Shown one piece after another: positions 45,901-52,613 of a stretch of 64,000 bases of DNA (within the stretch, counting starts at the first letter, position 1; every line of letters begins with the position of its first letter). This DNA comes from JBJXHC01 sp046160825 (lineage in GTDB: Bacteria > Bacteroidota > Ignavibacteria > UBA10030 > UBA6906). Below the pieces are notes generated by a model. The model saw only the letters and a program-made list of their open reading frames with translations. It was not told the DNA's origin and did not search any database. The stretch is taken from NCBI GenBank assembly GCA_046160825.1, contig JBJXHC010000058.1, positions 1 through 64,000 of the forward strand, in the 5' to 3' direction. A program made the translations under genes and the position numbers.

Positions 45901-46270
45901 CGGCGTTGCTGTGCAAACGGGTGTCATGATGGTTGTCTTTTTGCATGAAGCACTGGACAAGCGTCTTGCGAGCGGGGGCACGATGACAAAGCAGGATATT
46001 TATGACGCAACGTTCGAGGGTTCGGCACTGCGCCTCCGCCCGAAACTGATGACTGTAGCAACGACTTTGTTCGGCCTCTTACCCATCATGTTCAGTACAG
46101 GAGTCGGCTCTGATGTTATGAAGCCGATTGCAGCGCCGTCAATTGGCGGGATGCTCACATCCGCAATTCATGTCTTACTCGTCACCCCGATTATCTTCAC
46201 CATGATGAAGGAATATGCGTTAAAGAAAGGAACACTGAAAGTATCTAGAATGGCAGAGTGGATGAGGTAG
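42977..46270 (+). CDS. cusA: Heavy-metal RND efflux permease (CusA/CzcA type)
   Basis: 1097 residues, twelve membrane helices in two repeats. Signs include NTPLDAIPDLSENQVIV, GVAEVASIGGFVRQYQV, the helix IVVSFLPVFILEGQEGKLFQPLAFTKT (key part VFILEGQEG) and GVAVQTGVMMVVFLHE. It pumps Cu(I)/Ag(I) or divalent metals out through CusB and CusC using the proton gradient. Between LKNLLVPA (about residue 785) and YIPLGQLA (about 836) there is an insertion of roughly 45 Gly/Ser/Ala/Thr-rich residues, absent from most relatives. The gene follows the adaptor by 68 bases. Confidence 0.93.
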   Translation: MIEKIIDYSARNRFAVMVFYVFIIGWGIWAVANTPLDAIPDLSENQVIVFTEWMGRAPKLVEDQVTFPLVTALQGVPEVHAIRAQSMFGMSFIYIIFNETTDLYWARSRVLERLSTVQSSLPQGAKMQLGPDGTGVGHVFWYTLEGDYDLGTLRAIQDWYVKLNLQGVQGVAEVASIGGFVRQYQVDVDPDKMRAYNITLADVQNGVMRSNNDVGGKIIELSDAEYFVRGQGYVQSARDVENIIVGAGQNGTPVYIRNIGRVQFGGDIRRGSLEKDGKGQVVGGIVVMRNGENAKTVIDRIKERIAEISPGLPEGVEIKTAYDRSGLIEAAVGTLKEALIEEVIIVCLIVLVFLFHFRTAMSVVLALPIAILISFIFMNFFKITSNIMSLGGIAIAIGELIDASIVMAENTYRQLSEAQARGEQLTPGDYLKYTIRATRQVGRAIFFSLVIIVVSFLPVFILEGQEGKLFQPLAFTKTFALAGSAILAITLTPMLLAVLMRGKFRLDTENPLSRFFDKLYRPVLTLALKYRKTTLAINLIALLATIPLIMNTGSEFMPPLDEGSLLFMPVTLPSASITEVNRIMQVQDAIIMSIPEVETVLGKAGKAETSTDPAPVSMLESIILLKPKEQWRPGLTKDDIISELDAKLQIPGVRNGWTQPIINRINMLSTGVRTDLGVKIFGKDLDTLEQLAIRAEQILGKVAGAADLYAERTQGGRFLDIKIDREAVARHGINIGDVQDVIETAIGGQNLGTVIDGRQRFPIRVRYARETRNNVEALKNLLVPASTSSGGGGMSGETTNKPAAMGAATAPEASGPNRIRTLQTENSKAFVSKRVYIPLGQLASIEMVPGPPMISSENAQLRSIVFLNVRGRDMGGFVGEAKEVLAGELMLPKGYTLQWSGQWENQIRAQNRLMIIVPVVFVIIFMLLYFTFKSWVESALVMLSVPFALIGGVYLQYLLGYNFSVAVWVGYISLYGVAVQTGVMMVVFLHEALDKRLASGGTMTKQDIYDATFEGSALRLRPKLMTVATTLFGLLPIMFSTGVGSDVMKPIAAPSIGGMLTSAIHVLLVTPIIFTMMKEYALKKGTLKVSRMAEWMR

Positions 46271-46322
46271 TCAACGAGCAATGAACAGTCAGCAACATTC
46301 AATGAATAGCAAGGAGATCAAT

Positions 46323-46679
46323 ATGCAGAGAACAATAATCGTGATATTGACCGCAATGGTTGCTTTTGCGTTTGGGTGCAGTGCAAAGGAAGATGGAAAG
46401 AGAGGAGTTGTCGAGATTTCGCTCCCGTCCGTCAAGTGTGATATGTGTGTTGCCATGATAGAGAAAACCGTGAAGGAGATAGAAGGGGTCAAATCAATTT
46501 CGATTGACCTGGAGACGAAAACAGGTATGGTTGAATTCGAGAAGGGATTTGTCGATCAGACGTCGATCGAAAACGCCATTGCGGCCGTTGGTATGACGCC
46601 AATTCGACCAGGCGAAATGAACAGGCGTACGGACAACTTCCCGGTTGTTGCCAATAGCCGGTTGTTTGATTTAGTCTGA
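46323..46679 (+). CDS. Heavy-metal-associated (HMA) domain lipoprotein
   Basis: 118 residues from the ATG at 46323, which has AAGGAG upstream; the in-frame ATG at 46281 has none. A lipoprotein signal ends at FAFGCSAK. The HMA fold follows with the metal motif KCDMC in place of the usual GMTCxxC (two cysteines, residues about 38-41), then VEFEKGFV. It probably delivers or senses Cu(I) in the periplasm for the CusCBA pump, whose permease gene ends 52 bases before. Confidence 0.85.
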   Translation: MQRTIIVILTAMVAFAFGCSAKEDGKRGVVEISLPSVKCDMCVAMIEKTVKEIEGVKSISIDLETKTGMVEFEKGFVDQTSIENAIAAVGMTPIRPGEMNRRTDNFPVVANSRLFDLV

Positions 46680-46890
46680 AGGCGTATATTGGATACCGTT
46701 AATTGCGGGTGAGAGTTCGATGACAATGCTGGTCGTTGATGATGACCGGGAGTATCCCACGGGGAGAGAAGCGAACCTATGGGCGGGACCCGGGGAGTTC
46801 GCGCGGCGGATACAATGTTCCGAATATATGATGTTCGTTCCCACCCCTGTTCTTTTTTCTTGATCACGCACAACAAACGAAAACACTTCC

Positions 46891-47925
46891 ATGAGTGACA
46901 ACATACGCAAACCCGGCGTGCTTATTACCGGTGCAAATGGTGAAATGGGTCACGGACTCATCGAACGTCTCGCGGCAGAAGGTGCGCAGAACATCATTGC
47001 CATCGACGTGCGGAGTATTGATGAGTCTCTGAAGCATAAATGCACGGCAACCCTTGCCGGGGATATTCTTGATGAACGACTGTTGGAACGCATGCAGAGC
47101 GAGTATGAAATCCACACGATTTATCATCTCGCCGCATTGCTTTCGACTCGGGCCGAGTTTACACCGGAGGCAGCACACCGTGTGAACGTGGACGGGACAA
47201 TGAATCTCCTGAAACTGGCCATCGAACAATCGCGCTGGCACGGTCAGCCGGTAAAGTTCATGTTTCCCAGTTCTATTGCTATCTATGGTTTGCCAAACAG
47301 GGAAACAAAACGTAATGCGGGGAGAGTGAAGGAACCGGATTGGAACTATCCCACCACAATGTACGGCGTGAACAAACTGTACTGTGAACACCTCGGTCGC
47401 TACTATGGGCGGCACTACCGGCAACTTGCAGCAGACACACTGACCGGGGGAATTGATTTTCGCAGCATCAGATTCCCCGGGCTTATCAGCGCGATCACGG
47501 TGCCGAGTGGCGGCACAAGCGACTATGCGCCTGAAATGTTGCACGCAGCAGCGCAAGCGAAGAGCTATTCCTGTTTCGTCCGTGAGGATGTGCGCATTCC
47601 GTTTATGGCGATGCCTGATGCAATCAAGGCAATGCTCTTGCTGGAAACTGCATCAAAGTCGGCACTGACACGGACCGTGTATAATATCACGAGCTTCTCG
47701 CCCTCTGCCGGAGAAATACGGGATATAGTGATGAAGGAATTCAAGAACGCTGTCATCACATTTGCTCCCGATGACAAGCGACTGGCAATTGTGGATACGT
47801 GGCCGGAAGATGTCGACGACGACGCGGCAAGAAAAGACTGGGCCTGGAAACCGGACTACGATCAGGCACGTGCGTTCGGAGAGTATTTGATTCCGGGAAT
47901 CAGGAAACGGTATGGGGGGAAGTAA
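46891..47925 (+). CDS. SDR-type NAD-dependent dehydrogenase, L-threonine 3-dehydrogenase-like
   Basis: 344 residues. The extended-SDR signature is complete: nucleotide site VLITGANGEMGHGL near the start, IYHLAALLS, and the catalytic YGVNKLYCEHL (Tyr and Lys of YxxxK). The acceptor part, GGIDFRSIRFPGLISA and GGTSDYAPEMLH, matches the short-chain L-threonine 3-dehydrogenases, which make 2-amino-3-ketobutyrate. A sugar epimerase is the main alternative. A 2-amino-3-ketobutyrate ligase gene (kbl), a common partner, is not in this window. Confidence 0.82.
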   Translation: MSDNIRKPGVLITGANGEMGHGLIERLAAEGAQNIIAIDVRSIDESLKHKCTATLAGDILDERLLERMQSEYEIHTIYHLAALLSTRAEFTPEAAHRVNVDGTMNLLKLAIEQSRWHGQPVKFMFPSSIAIYGLPNRETKRNAGRVKEPDWNYPTTMYGVNKLYCEHLGRYYGRHYRQLAADTLTGGIDFRSIRFPGLISAITVPSGGTSDYAPEMLHAAAQAKSYSCFVREDVRIPFMAMPDAIKAMLLLETASKSALTRTVYNITSFSPSAGEIRDIVMKEFKNAVITFAPDDKRLAIVDTWPEDVDDDAARKDWAWKPDYDQARAFGEYLIPGIRKRYGGK

Positions 47926-47976
47926 AAAGGGAAAAGGCAAGAGGCGAAAGGCAAAAGGCAAAAGGAAAAGTGACAA
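47926..47976. repeat. Purine-rich low-complexity repeat
   Basis: A run of AAAGGCAA/AAAGGGAA-type units between the SDR gene and the M28 peptidase gene. It resembles in composition the heptamer tract at 49363-49520. Confidence 0.7.
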
Positions 47977-49362
47977 ATGAAAACGAGACGGAATAGTGCG
48001 ATGAAAGCATTGATCGTTTGTCTGATTTTGATAACAACATGTGCCGCGTCGGCGCAGCTGGTGCATGACGAGTTGGTGGACAGCCTGCTCGCCGAAGGGT
48101 TGCGGACGTGTAGAGCGTATGATTTGCTCGTTGAGTTGACTTCCAAAGCGCCGCACAGGCTCAGTGGTTCAGAGGGAGCCGCGAAGGCTGTCGAGGTTAC
48201 GAAGGAGATGATGGAACGGTTGGGCTTCGATAATGTCCATCTGGAGAAGGTGATGGTGCCGCATTGGGTGCGCGGTTCCGTCGAAAGTGCAGTGGCTGCT
48301 TCGGGTGGACAGGAGTTTCCGTTGACGATCTGTGCGCTTGGCGGCAGTATCGCAACGCCGAAGGAAGGCATAACAGCCGGGGTGATCGAGGTACAGTCGT
48401 TTGAAGAGTTGCAAGCCCTCGGCGGGCAGGCCAAAGGGAAGATCATCTTCTACAATCGGCCGATGGATCCCACGAGACTCAATACCTTCGAAGCGTATGG
48501 CGGTGCGGTGAATCAGCGGAGTCAGGGTGCGATTGAAGCGGCGAGAGTTGGTGCGCTTGCCGTGCTTGTGCGCTCGATGACGCTGCGGTTGGACGATGTG
48601 CCGCATACCGGCGTAATGGGGTACGCCGACACGATCCCGAAAATCCCGGCTGCGGCAATCAGTACTCTTGATGCGAACTGGTTGAGCGGCATATTAAAAA
48701 AAACAACGGCGCTGACCGTTCGCATGATCCTTACCTGCGAAACATTGCCCGATGTGGAGTCGGCGAATGTTGTAGGCGAGGTTACCGGCAGCGAAAAGCC
48801 GGAGGAGATCATTGTTATCGGCGGGCATCTTGACGCATGGGACAAGGGTTCCGGCGCGCATGACGATGGCTCCGGATGTGTGCAGGCGATTGAAGCGGTG
48901 AGTTTGATCAAGCGACTCGGCCTGAAACCGAAACGGACGATCCGTGCCGTGATGTTCATGAACGAAGAGAATGGCACACGCGGCGGCAAAGCATATCCCG
49001 TTGCGCATGAGCGCAAAAGGGAAAAACACATTGCCGCGATGGAATCCGATGCCGGCGGCCACGCTCCGCGCGGTGTTGGCGTACAGGCGGATTCCATTGT
49101 GCTCGCAAAGGTGTTGCGCTGGAAGCCGCTCTTCGAAAAATTGTTCGCTGGAAATATTGGGGCCGGCCATGGCGGCGTGGACATCGGTCCGCTGATTGCC
49201 ACCGGAGTTCCCGGTTTCGGCTTGAGTCCGGAGACGCACAGATATTTCGACTATCATCATTCTGACAATGACACAATCGACAAGGTGCATCCACGGGAAC
49301 TGGAAATGGGGGCGATTGTGGAGGCGTTGTTGTGCTGGTTGATCGCGGAGGAAGGGCTTTAG
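47977..49362 (+). CDS. M28-family exported metallopeptidase
   Basis: 461 residues; the ATG at 48001 is an alternative start giving a tighter signal peptide (ending CAASAQ). A protease-associated domain occupies about residues 120-250. The two-zinc M28 site follows with GGHLDAWDKGSGAHDDGSG (His and bridging Asp), MNEENGTRGG (catalytic Glu pair), ESDAGG and HHSDNDTID. It is an aminopeptidase or carboxypeptidase acting outside the cytoplasm. The gene is flanked by purine-rich repeats on both sides. Confidence 0.9.
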   Translation: MKTRRNSAMKALIVCLILITTCAASAQLVHDELVDSLLAEGLRTCRAYDLLVELTSKAPHRLSGSEGAAKAVEVTKEMMERLGFDNVHLEKVMVPHWVRGSVESAVAASGGQEFPLTICALGGSIATPKEGITAGVIEVQSFEELQALGGQAKGKIIFYNRPMDPTRLNTFEAYGGAVNQRSQGAIEAARVGALAVLVRSMTLRLDDVPHTGVMGYADTIPKIPAAAISTLDANWLSGILKKTTALTVRMILTCETLPDVESANVVGEVTGSEKPEEIIVIGGHLDAWDKGSGAHDDGSGCVQAIEAVSLIKRLGLKPKRTIRAVMFMNEENGTRGGKAYPVAHERKREKHIAAMESDAGGHAPRGVGVQADSIVLAKVLRWKPLFEKLFAGNIGAGHGGVDIGPLIATGVPGFGLSPETHRYFDYHHSDNDTIDKVHPRELEMGAIVEALLCWLIAEEGL

Positions 49363-49520
49363 AAAAGCGGAAAGCGGAAAGCGGAAGGCGGAAAAGCGGA
49401 AAGTGGAAAGCGGAGAGTGGAGAGTGGAAAGCGGAAAGCGGAAAGCGGAAAGCGGAGAGTGGAGAGTGGAGAGTGGAAAGCGGAGAGTGGAAAACGGAGA
49501 GTGGAAAACGGAAAAGAGGT
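49363..49520. repeat. Heptamer tandem repeat, GGAAAGC/GGAGAGT
   Basis: About 22 imperfect copies of a 7-base unit (GGAAAGC, GGAGAGT, GGAAAAC and relatives) run without interruption from the M28 stop to the end of the four-helix-bundle gene. Neighbouring units differ in patches, as if blocks had been copied. It is strongly purine-rich on the plus strand and starts inside the last codon region after the M28 gene. Confidence 0.95.
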
Positions 49521-49522
49521 TA

Positions 49523-49888
49523 CTATTGTCCAACTTTCTTGTTTGCTTTTGCGGTGCGGCCTGAAGCACAAAAGATGGCAGTAAACTCATTCGCCTCTTT
49601 GATCAGGGAACACACATCTTCTTCTTTGACTCTTCCGGATGCCGATAACAACTCCAGCCAATACAGCGACTCATCCGCTTCTTCTTCGGCAATCGATATT
49701 CTTGAAATGAAGTCAGCACGTGAGCGCGAACGCCTCGCGGCGCGATAATTGGCACCTACGGATGTAGCCGACCGCAACAGTTGTTTACACAATACCTCGT
49801 CCGTTCTTCCCTTATTCAGTGATCCCACTACTTTAATCACATTGAGTGCAAATAGCTTCGTCCTCACCAGCATATTCTCTTCGTTCAT
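49523..49888 (-). CDS. Four-helix bundle protein (23S rRNA intervening-sequence type)
   Basis: 121 residues. Family landmarks are KLFALNVIKVVGSL, KQLLRSATSVGANYRAARRSRSRADFISRISIAEEEADESLYWLELL (key pieces SVGANYRAA and EADESLYWLELL). This fold (S23/TIGR02436) is found both inside 23S rRNA intervening sequences and as scattered single genes in Bacteroidota-type genomes. Its role is unknown. Here it is bracketed by low-complexity repeats, purine-rich on the left and pyrimidine-rich on the right. Confidence 0.92.
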   Translation of the reverse strand: MNEENMLVRTKLFALNVIKVVGSLNKGRTDEVLCKQLLRSATSVGANYRAARRSRSRADFISRISIAEEEADESLYWLELLSASGRVKEEDVCSLIKEANEFTAIFCASGRTAKANKKVGQ

Positions 49889-49939
49889 TTCCCGTTACCT
49901 CTCTGCTGAATCGTTTCTGTCTTATTCTCCTTCTTTACT

Positions 49940-50036
49940 CTTTCCGCTATTCGCTTTCCGAGATCCGAGTTGTTTCCCTTCACACTTCGCTTTTGCACTT
50001 TCCTATTGTTCTTTCCGCTATTCGCTTTCCGAGATC
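49940..50036. repeat. Pair of 28-base direct repeats beside the four-helix-bundle gene
   Basis: The same 28 bases (beginning CTTTCCGCTATTCGC and ending GAGATCCG) occur at 49940-49967 and 50009-50036. Their CTTTCCGC core is the complement of the GCGGAAAG units left of the gene, so the gene is flanked by inverted-type repeats. The rest of 49889-50084 is pyrimidine-rich and without a gene. Confidence 0.85.
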
Positions 50037-50084
50037 CGCGTTTTGAACAGTTCGCCTTTCAAATTTACCATTTGGCATTGGGAC

Positions 50085-51041
50085 TCAGTCTATCGGGCTT
50101 CTGATATTGGAGATCTTTGTTTTACTCACGTGTGTATAGATCATTGTTGTCCGCACGTCTTGATGACCCAGGATCTCTTGCACGATTCTGATATTGTTCC
50201 CCTGTTCCAGCAAATGAGTAGCAAAGGAGTGTCGTAACGAATGGCACGTTGCCTGTCGGTGTACATTTGCTGCGAGCGCTGCGGCTTTGAACACCCGTTG
50301 CAGCATGGTCTCATCGATATGATGACGGCGGATTCTGACGGGGGTTGCGGCAAGTGAGAGTTTTGACGCAGGGAAGATATATTGCCAGCCAAATTCACGG
50401 GATGCATTGGGGTACTTTCGCTCCAGAGCATCGGGAAGAGATACTTCGCCGTAGCCGTTGGCGAGGTCGCGCCGCCACAACCCTGCAACCCGGGCAAGTT
50501 GATCTTGCAAGGACGGACGAAGTGTCGCCGGCAGGAGTGTGCGACGGTCTTTCCCTCCTTTTCCATCGCGCACGATGATTTGCATGCGGGCCATGTCAAC
50601 ATCCTTCACACGAAGACTGACGCATTCGTGGATGCGCAATCCCGACCCGTAGAGAAGTCCGGCCATGAGGCGATACGGCTCTGGGATGCGTATGAGAATC
50701 TGCTGGATTTCATCCTTGCTGAGGACGACGGGGAGGCGCGGAGTTCTGTGTGCTCGCGGGATTTGTCCGAGCGTGCCCGGTTCTATTTCAAGGACATGCT
50801 TGTACAGGTAGAGAACTGCGTTCAAAGCAACATTCTGTGTGGATGCGGCGACATTGTCCACCTGAACCAGATGTGTAAGGAAGGCCTTGATCTCGGGGCC
50901 GCGCATTTCTTCGGGGTGTCGTTTACGATGGTAGAGGATGTATCTCTTGACCCAATGTTTGTATGACTCGATTGTGCGGGGACTGAGATGGCGGAGTGCC
51001 ATTGCCGTTTCCAGTTGATCCATGAGTTTTGGGGCGGACAT
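50085..51041 (-). CDS. intI: Integron integrase (tyrosine recombinase)
   Basis: 318 residues. The SAM-like N-terminal domain covers about residues 5-85. The catalytic residues are Arg136 (GSGLRIHE), Lys164 region (GKGGKDRRTLLP), His267 and Arg270 (CHSLRHSFATHLLE), His293 (ILGHQD) and Tyr302 (MIYTHV). The integron-specific extra segment is present at residues 202-228 (LPDALERKYPNA ... FGWQYIFP), which sets IntI apart from XerC/D. It recombines attC hairpins with attI. It is intact, reads away from the cassettes, and ends in DNA next to the four-helix-bundle repeats. Confidence 0.96.
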   Translation of the reverse strand: MSAPKLMDQLETAMALRHLSPRTIESYKHWVKRYILYHRKRHPEEMRGPEIKAFLTHLVQVDNVAASTQNVALNAVLYLYKHVLEIEPGTLGQIPRAHRTPRLPVVLSKDEIQQILIRIPEPYRLMAGLLYGSGLRIHECVSLRVKDVDMARMQIIVRDGKGGKDRRTLLPATLRPSLQDQLARVAGLWRRDLANGYGEVSLPDALERKYPNASREFGWQYIFPASKLSLAATPVRIRRHHIDETMLQRVFKAAALAANVHRQATCHSLRHSFATHLLEQGNNIRIVQEILGHQDVRTTMIYTHVSKTKISNIRSPID

Positions 51042-51184
51042 GGAATATCTGCTTGTTTATTGGGGAGTGAATCAGTAGATTCGAAAAGACCCTTCGTTCT
51101 ATAAGAAACGCAAACAGGTAACACTTTTGCATACTAGACGGAGTCCGTCTATCCTGCAAAATAGATACTACAGTCTAATCATAG
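51042..51184. promoter_or_regulatory. attI region and probable Pc/PintI promoters
   Basis: The 143 bases between the intI start and the first cassette. The attI core site GTTAGAG is at 51184-51190, with cleavage after G51184. The segment should hold both the cassette promoter and the intI promoter, but I could not assign -35 and -10 boxes with confidence; a TTGCAT at 51127-51132 is one candidate. It also contains a 37-base palindrome (separate entry). Confidence 0.75.
51125..51161. promoter_or_regulatory. 37-base nested palindrome in the attI region
   Basis: Outer arms TTTTGCA (51125-51131) and TGCAAAA (51155-51161) enclose inner arms TAGACGGA (51135-51142) and TCCGTCTA (51144-51151), centred on G51143. 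It lies 84 bases upstream of intI and 23 bases before the attI crossover. It is a good candidate operator for a dimeric repressor, or an attI-bound integrase site. Confidence 0.8.
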
Positions 51185-51219
51185 TTAGAGCGCAACAAAC
51201 AACTGACTACAACCTTGAC

Positions 51220-51717
51220 ATGAGAATGCTTCTGTTGGTTCTTCTCGTAAGTTCATTTGCCCTCGGTCAGGACAACTCCAAACAATGGGCGCGACAGCAG
51301 ACCATTCCACCTGAAGTGCAAGAGGCTTTCAAAAAAAGCGGCTTCGATTCGATTTATGTGTTCACCTTCCATGTGAATCCATTCTATCTGAGAGGAGACT
51401 TTAACGGTGACAGAGTTTCTGACTATGCTGCGCTTATCAATAGAAAGTCGGACGGGAAAATCGGCATTGCGCTTGTGCATGGCAGTGGGAGAATCGTAGT
51501 CTGTGGTGCGGGCAAACATATTGGAAATGGTGGCGATGATTTTAAGTGGTTGGACGCATGGCATGTTTATCCCAAAGGACAAACTCAGCAAGGCGTGCCA
51601 GAACTTCCGCCGCCAACTTTGAAAGGCGATGCTCTAGCAGTTCAAAAACTTGGAGCCGCCAGCGGACTAATCTACTGGACGGGGAAAAAGTACGAGTGGT
51701 ATCAACAAGGCGATTGA
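51220..51717 (+). CDS. Cassette 1: exported hypothetical protein with one calcium-loop-like motif
   Basis: 165 residues from the ATG at 51220; longer frames upstream would cross the attI core site and are rejected. A signal peptide (1-17, LLLVLLVSSFALGQ) is followed by YLRGDFNGDRVSDYAALI, an FG-GAP/VCBS-like loop with spaced Asp and Asn, and a beta-rich remainder. There is no Shine-Dalgarno, common in Bacteroidota. As first cassette it is closest to the presumed promoter and so best expressed. Function unknown. Confidence 0.7.
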   Translation: MRMLLLVLLVSSFALGQDNSKQWARQQTIPPEVQEAFKKSGFDSIYVFTFHVNPFYLRGDFNGDRVSDYAALINRKSDGKIGIALVHGSGRIVVCGAGKHIGNGGDDFKWLDAWHVYPKGQTQQGVPELPPPTLKGDALAVQKLGAASGLIYWTGKKYEWYQQGD

Positions 51718-51725
51718 GTGTTGCG

Positions 51726-51886
51726 CTCTAACAAGCGGCTCAACCCGACCGTAAGGGCGCAGTGCAAAATAATGCCCACACACTTTCAAATATCAATCAT
51801 AGCCTGCCTACCGGCAGGCAGGCTCCCCGCGCAGTGTGCGTGGCGGAGAATTTTCGTTGCGGCGGGTTAGCCGCAAGTCGTTAGGG
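51726..51886 (+). repeat. attC site 1 (home type, with 20-base insertion)
   Basis: Inverse core CTCTAAC (51726-51732) through core GTTAGGG (51880-51886). The arms CGGCT...ACCCG and CGGGTTAGCCG pair as the L-box stem. The stretch GTTGCGCTCTAAC at 51720 is the reverse complement of the cassette's own 5' end at 51184. Relative to the other home-type sites it carries an extra 20-base palindrome at 51803-51822. Confidence 0.92.
51803..51822. repeat. 20-base palindrome inserted in attC 1
   Basis: CCTGCCT (51803-51809) pairs with AGGCAGG (51816-51822). Removing these 20 bases restores the AGCTCCCC of attC sites 2-4 exactly, so this is a clean insertion. attC 1 is 161 bases and its siblings 141-146. 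Confidence 0.88.
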
Positions 51887-51901
51887 CGCTAGCATCAGCA
51901 A

Positions 51902-52456
51902 ATGAGCAGTACTAAATACAACAAAGATCTGTTCGACAGGTTTGAATTTAGATTCAAAACCTACATCTATCGGAGTATTCGGCTCTGTCTAAATGATAGC
52001 CAAGGTATTCCCGCAACAATCCTTTTGTGCTGCGCAATAGATATGTTAGCAAAATATTACTCGGGAGATCCAACCCATTACCATAACAAGAAAAAGTATC
52101 TCCAATTTCTTAGGGATTATTTTCCAACTGAGTACAATCAAGATAGCTTTTATGCTTTCGTCCGTAGCGGTTTAATACATGGTTTCAATTTGGAAAATCG
52201 ATATGCAATTTTATGCAAAAATGAAGTCTGGGCGAAGCGAGCTCATCTAAAGGAAGATCCGAAAAGCGGTTTAATGATTATTAACCCGTTTGTGTTGTTT
52301 TCGCATTTAATTACTTCACACAAGAAATTGATGTCAGACATAAGAGGTAATCCTGATTTAAAATCAGCTTTCCTCAAAGTACATAAAGAACTGCCACTGC
52401 GCCAACAACAGGTTCGGTGGAAAAAGATGAAGCATCTCAGGGTGTTAGCGCCCTAA
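51902..52456 (+). CDS. Cassette 2: hypothetical protein with HEPN-like motif
   Basis: 184 residues, AT-rich compared with the flanking chromosome. No family is recognised with certainty. The segment YAFVRSGLIHGFN (about residues 88-100) has the R-x4-H spacing typical of HEPN ribonuclease domains, and the helical context (FRFKTYIYRSIRLCLN; ATILLCCAIDMLAKYY) fits an all-helical fold. HEPN proteins act in toxin-antitoxin and anti-phage systems, which are common integron cargo. The stop codon TAA lies inside the attC inverse core. Treat the HEPN reading as a hypothesis. Confidence 0.6.
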   Translation: MSSTKYNKDLFDRFEFRFKTYIYRSIRLCLNDSQGIPATILLCCAIDMLAKYYSGDPTHYHNKKKYLQFLRDYFPTEYNQDSFYAFVRSGLIHGFNLENRYAILCKNEVWAKRAHLKEDPKSGLMIINPFVLFSHLITSHKKLMSDIRGNPDLKSAFLKVHKELPLRQQQVRWKKMKHLRVLAP

Positions 52457-52591
52457 CAAGCGGCTCAACCCGACCGTAGTGAGCGAGTGCAAACAAATGC
52501 CATCACACAAAAATAAATCAATCATGGCTCCCCGCGCATTCTGCGTGGCGGAGAATTTTCGTTGCGGCGGGTTAGCCGCAGTCCGTTAGGG
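52451..52591 (+). repeat. attC site 2 (home type)
   Basis: Inverse core CCCTAAC (52451-52457) to core GTTAGGG (52585-52591), 141 bases. Internal sequence (CGGCTCAACCCGACC, CATCACACA, GCTCCCCGCG, GGCGGGTTAGCCGC) is shared with sites 1, 3, 4 and 8. GCGCCCTAAC matches the reverse complement of the cassette 2 start. Confidence 0.93.
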
Positions 52592-52613
52592 CGCAGCCCG
52601 AGGAATAGCCAAA

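Noticed and set aside
46720..46863. 47-codon frame with LVVDDDRE resembling a receiver-domain start
   Set aside because: No ribosome site, composition unlike protein after the first ten codons, and no continuation in any frame.
49363..49520. Regular repeat array, possible CRISPR
   Set aside because: The unit is 7 bases with no unique spacers and no cas genes nearby; it is a simple tandem repeat.
49749..50237. Phe/Ser-rich frame across the right flank of the four-helix-bundle gene
   Set aside because: It is translated pyrimidine repeat and then the antisense of intI.
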